Positions 50,634 through 58,895 of a stretch of DNA of 64,000 nucleotides are shown one piece after another (positions within the stretch are counted from its first letter, which is position 1; each line of letters opens with the position of its first letter). This DNA is from an uncultured Synechococcus sp. (GTDB lineage Bacteria > Cyanobacteriota > Cyanobacteriia > PCC-6307 > Cyanobiaceae): assembly GCA_949373155.1 (NCBI GenBank), contig CASICK010000002.1, positions 310,001 through 374,000 on the forward strand. The letters are read 5' to 3'. The notes under the pieces were generated by a model, which searched no databases, was not told where the DNA came from, and saw only the letters and a program-made list of their open reading frames with translations. Position numbers and translations under genes: made by a program.

Positions 50634-51412
50634 TGCACTCTGAATGTCACTCCCATCACCGCAGTGATGTCTTTGTCGATGGTGCTGGTGTCATAGGAGC
50701 CATAGCTCCCCATTTTGGTGGAGTTCGGCACGGTGATTTGGAAGGTACCTGTGTCGGCATTGGTAATCGCTCCAATGCCGGAACCAGCCTCACCTGCGAT
50801 CGCAATCGCTCGATCTCGAGCATCGGCAGTGGCTTTGGCCAGCATGTCAACGCGCTTTTCAGCCAATTTTGTGTAGGTGTAAGCCGGTGGCTGAATCGCC
50901 AACGACACACCATCACCAATCAGGTTGCTGATGGAGTTCGATGTCTTGCGGATTAAGGCCACATCTGAGCTGCCAACGTGGATGGATTGATGTGCTGTCC
51001 ACTCCGTATTGGTGAGCATCCCGGTCACACGGTTGCGAATGTCGTTGCGATCAGTTCGTAAAACAGTGAGTTGGGTGTTGCTTTCTGGAATGCCCGCATC
51101 TTGCAGAAAGGCGAGCGCTCGCTGCAAATCGGGTTGCAGATTTTGATAGGCCTGCTGCTGGCTCAGACCATTGCCACTCACGGTCACGGTCCAATCTGCG
51201 TAGTCGCTACGAAGCCTTTCGGTGCTGGCACCGGTCACGGTCACGGTGTCTGTTGCGGTTCGAATCCCTTTCACGGCAACAGCTCCAGCCACAACAAGCC
51301 CGCAGCTCAGCACCAGCATTGGCAACACCAGAGGAGGCGTTCGACGCCACAACGAAAGTTGGTGCTGGCCTGGGGGAGAGTGTTCTGGCACTGACTTTCG
51401 GCTTTCCACCAT
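50630..51412 (-). CDS. SIMPL domain (DUF541) protein, membrane-anchored
   Basis: A 260-residue protein. A membrane anchor at about 30-50 (PLVLPMLVLSCGLVVAGAVA) is followed by the SIMPL fold (about 60-258): TVTVTGASTERLRSDYADWT, an internal strand-helix repeat, and KRVDMLAKATADARDRAIAIA, then the usual ending ITAVMGVTFRVQ. Family proteins are periplasmic, oligomeric and of unclear role. The ATG at 51412 is preferred because the frame beyond it would overlap the divergent oxidoreductase gene. It is coupled to the rhomboid gene. Confidence 0.82.
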   Translation of the reverse strand: MVESRKSVPEHSPPGQHQLSLWRRTPPLVLPMLVLSCGLVVAGAVAVKGIRTATDTVTVTGASTERLRSDYADWTVTVSGNGLSQQQAYQNLQPDLQRALAFLQDAGIPESNTQLTVLRTDRNDIRNRVTGMLTNTEWTAHQSIHVGSSDVALIRKTSNSISNLIGDGVSLAIQPPAYTYTKLAEKRVDMLAKATADARDRAIAIAGEAGSGIGAITNADTGTFQITVPNSTKMGSYGSYDTSTIDKDITAVMGVTFRVQ

Positions 51413-51497
51413 TTCAACCGATCTTTGGATTGAGACGTGTTTTTCACGATCACAGCTGTGACTGGCTATGACCCAAATCAAGACCGTTAAGTAATTG

Positions 51498-53030
51498 ATG
51501 CCAAAAAGCGCTGAAGTGATCGTGATCGGCAGTGGGATTGGCGGCTTGTGCTGTGCCGCACTCACTGCCAGAGCTGGTAAAGAGGTTTTGGTCCTTGAAG
51601 CCCATAGCCAGCCAGGCGGTGCTGCCCATGGCTTTGAACGGCAGGGCTATCGCTTTGAATCTGGTCCATCCCTTTGGAGTGGGTTGTCGCGTTGGCCAAG
51701 CAGCAACCCGCTCGCCCAGATCCTGCGTGCTTTGGATCAGCCTCTGGATGTTCTGACCTACAAAGACTGGGATGTCTTGTTTCCGGAAGGCCATCTCCGC
51801 GTTGGGGTGGGCGGCGATGGCTTTGAACGCGTGGTGAAAAGGCTGCGTGGACCTGAGGCTGTGGCTGAGTGGCAGCGGTTTACAGAGGTGCTGCAGCCGA
51901 TCGCAGCAGCAGCCGATGCCTTGCCGTTGCTGGCATTACCAGCATCCGTGGATGGGATTGGTCCTCTGTTGAGGCGGAGTGGGCGCCTGGTGCAGCATCT
52001 TCCAGCCATCCGCCATCTCAGTGGTGCATTTGGCCCTTTAGTGGACCGTCATCTGCAGGATCCATTTCTGCGGCACTGGGTGGATTTGCTCTGTTTTTTG
52101 ATCAGCGGTATGCCGATGGCTGATACCAATGCAGCAGCGATGGCCACCTTGTTTGGTGAGTGGTTTGACCCTGAATCGTGCCTTGATTTTCCGAAAGGAG
52201 GCAGTGCGGCCGTGGTGGATGCACTCGTGCGTGGCCTCGAGGCTCACGGCGGCAGTTTGCGGCTTGGCGCAAGGGTTTGTCAGGTGTTGCTCGATGGTGA
52301 GCGGGCCATCGGAGTGGAACTCAGCAATGGCGAGACGCTTTACGCCGATGTTGTGGTGAGCAATACGGATGCCTGGGGTACGGCGGCTCTGTTGCCCGAG
52401 ACGGCTGCGAAGGCTTGGAGTCAGGAACGACTGTCCACACCTGCTTGTCATTCGTTTCTGCATCTTCACCTTGGCTTTGATGCGAGTGGTCTTGAGGACC
52501 TACCCATTCATACGGTTTGGGTCGGAGATTGGGAACGTGGGATCGATGCCGATCGCAATGCCGTGGTGGTGTCGATTCCATCTGTGCTCGATCCCTCGAT
52601 GGCACCGGAGGGACATCATGTGCTCCATGCCTATACCCCTGCCAACGAACCCTGGTCGGAGTGGGCCGATCTAAAGAGGGGAACGGCGGCCTATCAGGAG
52701 AAACGTGGACAACGCTGTCAGGTGTTTTGGGATGTGTTGGAGCAACGCATTCCCGATCTGCGCAGTCGTTGCCAAGTGGTAATGGAGGGGACTCCTCTTA
52801 CCCACCGTCATTACCTATCCACGCATCAAGGCAGCTATGGCCCTGCGTTGTCAGCAGCGAAGGGGCTGTTTCCTGGGGTCACCACTCCCATTCAGGGATT
52901 GCTGCAGTGTGGATCGAGTTGTTTCCCTGGAATTGGGATTCCACCCGTAGCTGCCAGTGGCGCGATGGCAGCCCATGCCATTACTGGTCGTAAGGCTCAG
53001 CGGGACTTGCTTCGCTCGCTAGAGCTTTAA
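51498..53030 (+). CDS. CrtI/CrtH-type FAD oxidoreductase
   Basis: A 510-residue flavoprotein. The N-terminal dinucleotide fold has VIVIGSGIGGLCCAALTARAG then LVLEAHSQPGGAA, and the C-terminal FAD contact is GLLQCGSSCFPGIGIPPVAASG. It belongs to the phytoene desaturase / carotenoid isomerase-like group, so a carotenoid substrate is likely but not shown. Its closest function may be CrtH (prolycopene isomerase) or a related membrane-bound oxidoreductase. A TTG one codon earlier exists. It is divergent from the SIMPL gene. Confidence 0.85.
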   Translation: MPKSAEVIVIGSGIGGLCCAALTARAGKEVLVLEAHSQPGGAAHGFERQGYRFESGPSLWSGLSRWPSSNPLAQILRALDQPLDVLTYKDWDVLFPEGHLRVGVGGDGFERVVKRLRGPEAVAEWQRFTEVLQPIAAAADALPLLALPASVDGIGPLLRRSGRLVQHLPAIRHLSGAFGPLVDRHLQDPFLRHWVDLLCFLISGMPMADTNAAAMATLFGEWFDPESCLDFPKGGSAAVVDALVRGLEAHGGSLRLGARVCQVLLDGERAIGVELSNGETLYADVVVSNTDAWGTAALLPETAAKAWSQERLSTPACHSFLHLHLGFDASGLEDLPIHTVWVGDWERGIDADRNAVVVSIPSVLDPSMAPEGHHVLHAYTPANEPWSEWADLKRGTAAYQEKRGQRCQVFWDVLEQRIPDLRSRCQVVMEGTPLTHRHYLSTHQGSYGPALSAAKGLFPGVTTPIQGLLQCGSSCFPGIGIPPVAASGAMAAHAITGRKAQRDLLRSLEL

Positions 53031-53270
53031 ATAACTCAAGATTCAAAATCTAAAAATTATATTTTTCTAAGCAGCCGGAGTGAAAATAATAATAAATGAT
53101 TGATTTGTATTTTATTTTTGGCTAGACATTCAGCTGCTAGTAGTATTTTTATACGATCATTGCTTGGTTGGGCTGGAATCGTTGGTTTTAATTTTACGCA
53201 TCATTAGTAGAGATGTAAGGCTTGGCTTATTTTCAAGATTTCCCCTAACATTATTGATGAAGATTGATTA

Positions 53271-53924
53271 TCAGTCAATACTTTTGCGTGCAACTACTGC
53301 AAAAAAGGGATCACCTTTACCGCCTACAAGTCCCATCAATCCAGCGGATTTTGTTTCTTCTGCAAACACCCGTACGTCAGACCAGCCATTGGCTTGCAGC
53401 ACTGTGCCCACGTAGTCGAGATGCTGTTTGTCATCATTATCAGTCCAAACCTGTGGTGCCTTTGTAAAAAACATCCGATTCGAGAATGCAACGATCGCTG
53501 TGCCGTTGGGCCTCGTGACGCGAAGCATTTCCGATGCGACATTTTCAGGCTGCGTCCAGTACTGCCATGCTGCAACGGCTAGGCAGACATCAACCGATGC
53601 ATCTTTCAAAGGGATGGATGCATCTAAGTTCATGTCTTGGACGTAGTGGCTGTCGAGCCGTGAGTTGGCTACGAGTTCCGCTTCATTCATGCCATGGCCA
53701 ATCACGCGCTCGTAATGGACTTCTTCTGGCAAGTGACTCACCCAAGACGATCCCAGGTCGAGCACAACAGCTCCAGACGGAATGTGCTCTCTGTAAAAAC
53801 TGGTGAGACGTGTCCTAAAGCCTTCATCCAAATGCTGGACGAAGCGTGGTTCTGAATAAAAAACGCGATCAGGCTCGCGGTCGAGCTTGTATCGCTGGTC
53901 TTCAGTAAGAATTTGAACTGTCAT
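53271..53924 (-). CDS. SAM-dependent methyltransferase (class I)
   Basis: A 217-residue methyltransferase. Motif I is GAVVLDLGSSWVSHLPEEV at about 52-70, motif II VDVCLAVAAWQYWT, and motif III MLRVTRPNGTAIVAFSNRMF. The front region YSEPRFVQHLDEGF is conserved in a cyanobacterial subgroup that methylates small molecules. Substrate unknown. The ATG at 53924 is preferred; a longer frame to 53975 would overlap the Trp-rich protein gene. The 240 bases between this gene's end and the oxidoreductase (53031-53270) are AT-rich with no gene seen. Confidence 0.85.
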   Translation of the reverse strand: MTVQILTEDQRYKLDREPDRVFYSEPRFVQHLDEGFRTRLTSFYREHIPSGAVVLDLGSSWVSHLPEEVHYERVIGHGMNEAELVANSRLDSHYVQDMNLDASIPLKDASVDVCLAVAAWQYWTQPENVASEMLRVTRPNGTAIVAFSNRMFFTKAPQVWTDNDDKQHLDYVGTVLQANGWSDVRVFAEETKSAGLMGLVGGKGDPFFAVVARKSID

Positions 53925-53971
53925 GAACGCATTTTGGCGAGTTTGTTGGCTGCCCTGCGAGTTCGAAGCCC

Positions 53972-54187
53972 TCACTCATCTGGTGGAAGCTGTTGCCAAC
54001 CGCTGGTCCAAATCTCTTGGTTCTTAAGTTCGTTCCAGTTGATGCGTAGACGAACGCTTGAATCAAGCACTGCTTCCAGTTCCACCCATCGCGATTGTCC
54101 TTTCCCGCCCTGAAGGATCAGGCGAAAATGCCGGAATCCCTCCTGGGGCGTAATGCTTGTCCAGGCTTTAGCAACAGTCCAGCTCAT
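53972..54187 (-). CDS. TIGR02450 Trp-rich protein
   Basis: A 71-residue small protein of the TIGR02450 group. The repeated Trp contexts are SWTVAKAWTSITPQEGFRHF, SRWVELEAVLDSSVRLRINW and ELKNQEIWTSGWQQLPP. Function unknown; the family is common in marine picocyanobacteria. It lies directly upstream of the methyltransferase and may share its message. Confidence 0.78.
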   Translation of the reverse strand: MSWTVAKAWTSITPQEGFRHFRLILQGGKGQSRWVELEAVLDSSVRLRINWNELKNQEIWTSGWQQLPPDE

Positions 54188-54398
54188 GTTTAAGGTGTGA
54201 CGATTGTCCTTGAAAAGTTCGCACTCTGGTTTGTCAATTGTGAGTTCTTCTCAGCGTTGGTGGCCCATCAAACTGTTTTGATTCGAATGCGTGAATGTCG
54301 TGGGAATCTCTTGTGGAATTCAATTGTTTTGATTGTAAGACGATCAGTGCTGTGGGGATTCTGCTTGAGTTTATAATTAATTTAATTGAATTAGCCCA

Positions 54399-54605
54399 TT
54401 GGCAAAGTTAGCAGAAACCGGCGTTAAAAGTCTTCAGCAATTTAATACAGCAGGAGATGGTCGAATTGTTGAATTCCATAAATCTCTTTTGAACGGATTG
54501 ATTAGGAAATTTGGCCTTTCGACTTATCAACTTTTATGGCTTTCCTTTCTAAAGGGAATCGTGTTCACCATGATTGCGATCTGTCTATACTATGAACTAC
54601 ATTGA
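54399..54605 (+). CDS. small membrane hypothetical protein
   Basis: A 68-residue protein with an N-terminal polar half (MAKLAETGVKSLQQFNTAGD with GRIVEFHKSLL) and a C-terminal membrane helix (about 44-64, LLWLSFLKGIVFTMIAICLYY). The start is TTG at 54399 with no clear ribosome site, so the first codons are uncertain. No family recognised. It lies in an AT-rich spacer zone of small genes. Confidence 0.5.
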   Translation: MAKLAETGVKSLQQFNTAGDGRIVEFHKSLLNGLIRKFGLSTYQLLWLSFLKGIVFTMIAICLYYELH

Positions 54606-54658
54606 GACTGTAGTGTTATCAAATGCTTAGTTCCTGTGATATCTGGCCTTTAATTTGT

Positions 54659-55252
54659 TTAATTCTGAACGGTTAATTTATTGATCCCGGTGGCTTTTAC
54701 CCATGCGCCAATGGCTTCGAGGTCAGTGCGATTAGGAATGCATAGGCATCCACTGCCTGGGTTGCAATTGTGAATCCCGAGTCCGCTTCGATCTGTTTTG
54801 AATTGTGGTTGTAGGTTTAACCAGATGTCCGATCCCCATGGCTCTGGCTGCCCCAGCAGATAATCTCCAATTGGTAGGGCTGCTCCATTCCCTGGGCTCC
54901 AACGTCGATCGGCGGTTGGCTTGTTGTTGTATCCGCTGATGGCAGGCCATAGCGCAAGGCGTTCGCTTCCTTGAAATAATTCCACAACCCATGGGCTGTT
55001 GCTGGTTGTGCCGGTGCTGTTAAGACGCCTGGCTTTGAGAGAAAAGCTATCGCGATGCCCCTCAAGGAGGGCAGGATTTGGACCTGATTGGCCAGGATCC
55101 AGCTGTTTTGGTTTTTGCGTATTGCTTTGTTTGATTTCATGGTCGCTATTGAACTGCTTTGCCGAATTTCCTCGCTCACAGCTGATGATCAACAGCAAGG
55201 GTGCTGCGAAGAATAGTCTTTTGATGACGTGAGGCATTGCTTTCAAATGCAT
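54659..55252 (-). CDS. lipoprotein with L,D-transpeptidase-like domain
   Basis: A 197-residue protein. The N-terminus FFAAPLLLIISC is a lipoprotein signal with the lipobox Cys at about 25. The C-terminal half has the YkuD-like pattern: WSPGNGAALPIGDYLL, then SGLGIHNCNPGSGCLCIPN with a His and Ser-x-Cys. The spacing between His and Cys is much shorter than in classic L,D-transpeptidases (about 8 against 15 residues), so activity is unsure. If active it would cross-link peptidoglycan or attach proteins to it. Confidence 0.6.
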   Translation of the reverse strand: MHLKAMPHVIKRLFFAAPLLLIISCERGNSAKQFNSDHEIKQSNTQKPKQLDPGQSGPNPALLEGHRDSFSLKARRLNSTGTTSNSPWVVELFQGSERLALWPAISGYNNKPTADRRWSPGNGAALPIGDYLLGQPEPWGSDIWLNLQPQFKTDRSGLGIHNCNPGSGCLCIPNRTDLEAIGAWVKATGINKLTVQN

Positions 55253-55577
55253 AGCTTTGCTGTTGGTTTCTCTTTACTTTGAATAAGAAAATTACTGTTG
55301 CTTGTTAAGTTTTGATGCTTGTTGGTTAGTGGATTTGGATTATTTTCGCTTTATTGAATTAAAGATTATCGCTTAAGCGCTATGTTCAAATCATATTTTA
55401 TTCGCTTTTTCTTGTAGTTCTAGTTGATTTCTCTTCCCGCATTAGCTATTGAGGATGACTCGTTTTGGGTCTAAGTATTGCATAATTTCTCGCGATCCAA
55501 TGGCCTTCCGTTCATGTTGACTTTTGGCTATGAACGAGAGGTCTTGCTATCAAGAAGTGGTGGTCTTTTTTAGTGAT
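55253..55577. other. 325-base AT-rich spacer without a gene
   Basis: Between the divergent lipoprotein gene and the exported gene at 55578 the sequence is rich in A and T, with a short in-frame extension of the latter (from 55524). It must hold both promoters. I see no other frame, strong hairpin or clear -10/-35 pair. Confidence 0.6.
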
Positions 55578-56300
55578 ATGAAGCATTTGGTTCGTTTTGG
55601 CGTTGTGATGTCTGGGGTAGCCACGATTTCATCTCTGCAATTGTTCGCGGGTCCTGCAATGGTTTCTGCCAAAACCATTGCTCGTGCTCAGGGCGTGTGC
55701 CGATTGATGAGTGGCAGCTCTGTCTCCTTTCAGGGGCATTGCGTAAGTCAACAAAAGGTCAATGCTGGCAACACCGTGTTGGTGATCAAGCTGGAAAATG
55801 GCTCCACCTATCGCTTTCGCGGACCTTCCCAGGAGGCTCTGCAAATTGAAACATCCTCTGGCTTGCACAACGCGCAATTTCGTGATGATGGAACTAGGAA
55901 TGTTTTTATATGGAACGATGGAGGTCAGGCGCAGCGCCTTGCAGTTCGGTTAGAAACCGCGCACGACCCAAGCCCTCGCTACGACAATCCTTCTTCCACG
56001 AGTACGGGGTCTGCAATTGGAGCATTCGCAGGCGCTTTGATTGGCAGTTTGCTTCAAGGTCACTCCGGCCATGGCGGTGGAAATCAGCGCCAGCATGCAG
56101 AGTCAGCCTGTGTTCGCGCGGTATCCAATCAGGTTGGGCGCAGCCGTGATTCTCTGCAGATCGTTGGCACTGAACCGCATAAGGGAGGCTTTTTAGTACG
56201 CATCAATGTTCGTCGTGCAAAGGCTCCCTGGCTTTGCCGTGTGAACGGTGAAGGTCATGTGGTGCAAGTGGAGCACACCCATCCCAATGGTTTCCTTTGA
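55578..56300 (+). CDS. exported hypothetical protein with Gly-zipper segment
   Basis: A 240-residue protein with a signal peptide (about 1-31, VRFGVVMSGVATISSLQLFAG... ends VSA). Residues about 35-115 form a beta-rich domain with Cys pairs (QGVCRLMSG, QGHCVS). A Gly-rich hydrophobic segment (about 143-160, GSAIGAFAGALIGSLL) may insert in a membrane. The C-terminal domain (about 172-235) again has Cys pairs (ESACVRAVSNQVG, PWLCRVNGEGHV). No family named. The ATG at 55578 is used. Confidence 0.65.
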   Translation: MKHLVRFGVVMSGVATISSLQLFAGPAMVSAKTIARAQGVCRLMSGSSVSFQGHCVSQQKVNAGNTVLVIKLENGSTYRFRGPSQEALQIETSSGLHNAQFRDDGTRNVFIWNDGGQAQRLAVRLETAHDPSPRYDNPSSTSTGSAIGAFAGALIGSLLQGHSGHGGGNQRQHAESACVRAVSNQVGRSRDSLQIVGTEPHKGGFLVRINVRRAKAPWLCRVNGEGHVVQVEHTHPNGFL

Positions 56301-56463
56301 TCCTGATTTGTGTCTTTGTATCGTGATGAACGCCGATCTGATTGACCAATCCCTATGTTTATGCAGTAGCAACCGCTACGCATTGCATCGTTCACCTCGT
56401 TTTCGCGAGGCGCAGACCGGCCCAAGCCAAGGAACGGGGACTTGGGCTTTCTCGGAGAACATC

Positions 56464-56640
56464 ATGACTACTCTTCTTTACAGAGGTCAGTCCTACGCAG
56501 CACATCAGCCCTCTGCTGCTAAATCTTGTGTGGAGCTCACCTATCGCCACGAGCATTACAACTCTTGCCGTGAACAGGTCAGAGCTGAAATGCAACAGCA
56601 TCCAGTTTTGAGCTACAGGGGTGTTCGTTACTCCAAGTGA
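56464..56640 (+). CDS. DUF4278 family small protein
   Basis: A 58-residue protein with the DUF4278 motifs TLLYRGQSY near the start and LSYRGVRYSK at the end, flanking a central TYRHEHYNSCREQV. Family function is unknown; such proteins are common in cyanobacteria. It is followed by an intrinsic terminator. The 160 bases before it hold only a short, out-of-frame extension. Confidence 0.75.
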   Translation: MTTLLYRGQSYAAHQPSAAKSCVELTYRHEHYNSCREQVRAEMQQHPVLSYRGVRYSK

Positions 56641-56681
56641 CTTAGTCGCTTAACTATTGTTTTTCAGTGGTTTGGCTTTCT

Positions 56682-56710
56682 GCCCGGTTGTTTACGCAAT
56701 CGGGCTTTTT
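56682..56710 (+). terminator. intrinsic terminator after DUF4278 gene
   Basis: GCCCGGTTG (56682-56690) and CAATCGGGC (56697-56705) pair over nine bases with one G-U, around a six-base loop, and are followed by five T (56706-56710). Confidence 0.88.
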
Positions 56711-56737
56711 GTTTGGAATGAAAAAATAATCTATGAA

Positions 56738-57004
56738 TTACTTGTCCCAGACACTCTTGCAGTTTGCTTTTTTATATTGTGCTTTTGCTTTGCGATAGCT
56801 TTTGTTTTGTTCCGATAGCTCCTTACTGGCTTCGTTTGCGGCCTCACTATCACTCTTGCTTGAAATGATGTAGCGATTGATGCTCATTTTCGATCCAAGG
56901 CTGTTCATGATTCTTGTGAGTAGCTCGCACTCTGTTGTTGCTTGGCTTTGGCTTGCGTGCAAGCTCATAAGGGTCAGTATTGCTGCAGCTATTGAGGTTC
57001 TCAT
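56738..57004 (-). CDS. small exported hypothetical protein
   Basis: An 88-residue protein with a signal peptide (MRTSIAAAILTLMSLHAS, cleavage after SQA) and a helical, Lys/Ser-rich mature part with two Cys (TECELL, KKANCKS) that may form a disulfide. No family recognised. The ATG at 57004 is used; another four codons upstream (57016) is possible. It is divergent from the SDR gene at 57109. Confidence 0.6.
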   Translation of the reverse strand: MRTSIAAAILTLMSLHASQSQATTECELLTRIMNSLGSKMSINRYIISSKSDSEAANEASKELSEQNKSYRKAKAQYKKANCKSVWDK

Positions 57005-57108
57005 GGTTTGATGCATCAGTTTTGACGTTGATGTTGATGCGTTGCTGTTCGGTTTAGCTTAGATCTCCCTTATGATTAGTTTTGTAATTAGTGTATTAAC
57101 ACTTTCAC

Positions 57109-57786
57109 ATGAGTCAGCGAACGATTGCGATTACTGGGGCCTCTGGAAAAACGGGGTTTCGGATTGCTGAGGAGTTGATGGCCCATGGAGATCGTCCGCG
57201 TTTGTTGATGAGGCCTACCTCTGTGATTCCCGACACCCTCAGCAATGCTGAGCAAGTTCGGCTCAGTTTGCAAGATCCATGCGCTTTGGATGAAGCCTTA
57301 AAGGGTGTGGATGCCCTCGTGATTGCAACGGGTGCTAGGCCTTCGATTGATTTGTTAGGGCCGATGCGGGTTGATGCTTGGGGCGTGCGATCTCAGGTGG
57401 AAAGCTGTTTGAGAGTTGGGGTGTCCAGGGTGATTCTCGTGAGTTCTCTTTGTGCGGGTCGTTGGCGTCACCCTCTGAACTTGTTTGGTTTGATCCTTGT
57501 TTGGAAACGAATTGGGGAGCAGGCTCTTGAGAGCAGCGGCTTGGATTGGACTGTGATCAGACCTGGAGGCCTTAGTGAAAGAGAGGAAGCACTCGAGGAA
57601 GAGGGGGTGTACTGGTCAGGTCCTGATCAGCAGGAGAAGGATTCCATTCCAAGGCGGCTTGTTGCCCGTTGTTGCGTAGAGGCGATGAATACTCCGGCCT
57701 CGATCGGAAAGATTCTTGAAGTGACAAGCAGTGCGTCTCGACCATTGATCTCGCTTCCTGATGCATTATTGAGTATCGATTCCTAG
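57109..57786 (+). CDS. atypical SDR, NAD(P)H-binding protein
   Basis: A 225-residue protein of the atypical short-chain dehydrogenase class. It has the nucleotide motif ITGASGKTGFRIAEEL at about 7-22, the switch LSLQDPCALDEALKGVDALV, and VSRVILVSSLCAG then TVIRPGGLSERE, like NmrA/HCF173-type NAD(P) proteins. It may sense redox or act as an assembly factor. Substrate unknown. It ends at a strong bidirectional hairpin shared with the bestrophin gene. Confidence 0.8.
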   Translation: MSQRTIAITGASGKTGFRIAEELMAHGDRPRLLMRPTSVIPDTLSNAEQVRLSLQDPCALDEALKGVDALVIATGARPSIDLLGPMRVDAWGVRSQVESCLRVGVSRVILVSSLCAGRWRHPLNLFGLILVWKRIGEQALESSGLDWTVIRPGGLSEREEALEEEGVYWSGPDQQEKDSIPRRLVARCCVEAMNTPASIGKILEVTSSASRPLISLPDALLSIDS

Positions 57787-57858
57787 AGACCAGCTCCTGG
57801 GGGTATGCGATAAATCAATCGACAGGGTTTGATCTCTGATCGTTGTAATCAAGTTGAA

Positions 57859-57884
57859 AAGATGGGCCGCCACCCGTCTTTTTT
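57859..57884. terminator. bidirectional intrinsic terminator
   Basis: AAGATGGG (57859-57866) and CCCGTCTT (57873-57880) form an eight-base-pair stem with one G-U and a six-base loop. It is followed by T on the plus strand and preceded by A on it, giving a T-tract for the minus strand too. It lies between the convergent SDR and bestrophin genes. Confidence 0.82.
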
Positions 57885-57912
57885 AATGGCTTGTGAGTTT
57901 AGCTGTAATTTT

Positions 57913-58872
57913 TTATGTCCAGCGCACAGGGTCTTTGGAGAAATGGTGGAGACATGAATCGGTCTCATCCCCAAGTAAGTCGCGGCTAATCGTGAGACAA
58001 ATTGCATTGAGGGGCAATGCAAATGTGCTTCCATCTCCGTCGAATGGACCTTCAACGTAGGCACCAATGCGTTCGGCCATTAAAAAGCCCAGGAACAAAA
58101 CAATCCCTGTGATGCTCCCGACGACAGATGTCCCATCCATTTTGAAGTTCAGCAGGAGTTGAAACCCGAAAACCCAGCTCAGCATGCGAACAAAGACGTC
58201 GTAACTTGCGGGCAATGGCGTGTTTCTAATTCTCTCCAGGCCACCGATTGAATCAACGGTGGCATTTGCAATGTCCATTAATTGTTCCCGTCCACGAGCA
58301 TTGATGATTTTGTTTTCATATAGCTTGCGAACTTCGCTCGCTCTAGCCTGACCTAATTGTCTTAATGTAGTGGTTGGCTCCAACCCCATATTCTCCAAGA
58401 GATAGTCTTGGAAGCGCCTTAGATCTTGATGGTAAAAGTTTCTCAACTGAAAATTGAGTTGCCATGCCATTGCAACTTGATAGCGAACTAAGTTTCTTCC
58501 GTTCATACTTATTAATTGCTCCTCTGGAAGCAGGCTCGTAAGAATGTCGGACCAATTGCGACTGTGGTTAACAATTGCTCCCCATAATTGCCGCGCTTCC
58601 CACCAACGGCCAATTGCCTGAGTATTCCTGAAACCAATAAAGATAGAAACCGTGATTCCCATAATTGAGACCACGCTGCCACTTTGTTGCCAATTTGTTG
58701 GCACCGTGTCACTCAAGATCAGAGTGCCAATCACAGCTAACAGCAATAGGTCGTAGCGCATACGCCACAGCAACAGCAACAAAACAACGAGGTAGTCCCT
58801 TCGAGCTGTACGCGGTGGATCGCCGTACGTCCCAGACTTAATCAGCATGGCGTCCATGATTCGCTTTGACAT
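57913..58872 (-). CDS. bestrophin-like (UPF0187) channel protein
   Basis: A 319-residue membrane protein of the bestrophin-type anion channel family. It has DYLVVLLLLLWRMRYDLLLL near the start, FRNTQAIGRWWEARQLWGAIVNHSRNW (the family hallmark), and RIRNTPLPASYDVFVRML, FGFQLLLNF, then EGPFDGDG near the C-terminus. In cyanobacteria such proteins are candidates for chloride or bicarbonate conduction. Only 23 bases separate its start from the divergent FAD oxidoreductase. Confidence 0.85.
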   Translation of the reverse strand: MSKRIMDAMLIKSGTYGDPPRTARRDYLVVLLLLLWRMRYDLLLLAVIGTLILSDTVPTNWQQSGSVVSIMGITVSIFIGFRNTQAIGRWWEARQLWGAIVNHSRNWSDILTSLLPEEQLISMNGRNLVRYQVAMAWQLNFQLRNFYHQDLRRFQDYLLENMGLEPTTTLRQLGQARASEVRKLYENKIINARGREQLMDIANATVDSIGGLERIRNTPLPASYDVFVRMLSWVFGFQLLLNFKMDGTSVVGSITGIVLFLGFLMAERIGAYVEGPFDGDGSTFALPLNAICLTISRDLLGDETDSCLHHFSKDPVRWT

Positions 58873-58895
58873 GATCCCGCAGCCCTTGGCGCTCT

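Noticed and set aside
56248..56463. Upstream extension of the DUF4278 frame
   Set aside because: The family starts at MTTLLYRG; the extension overlaps the previous gene and is unlike any DUF4278 protein.
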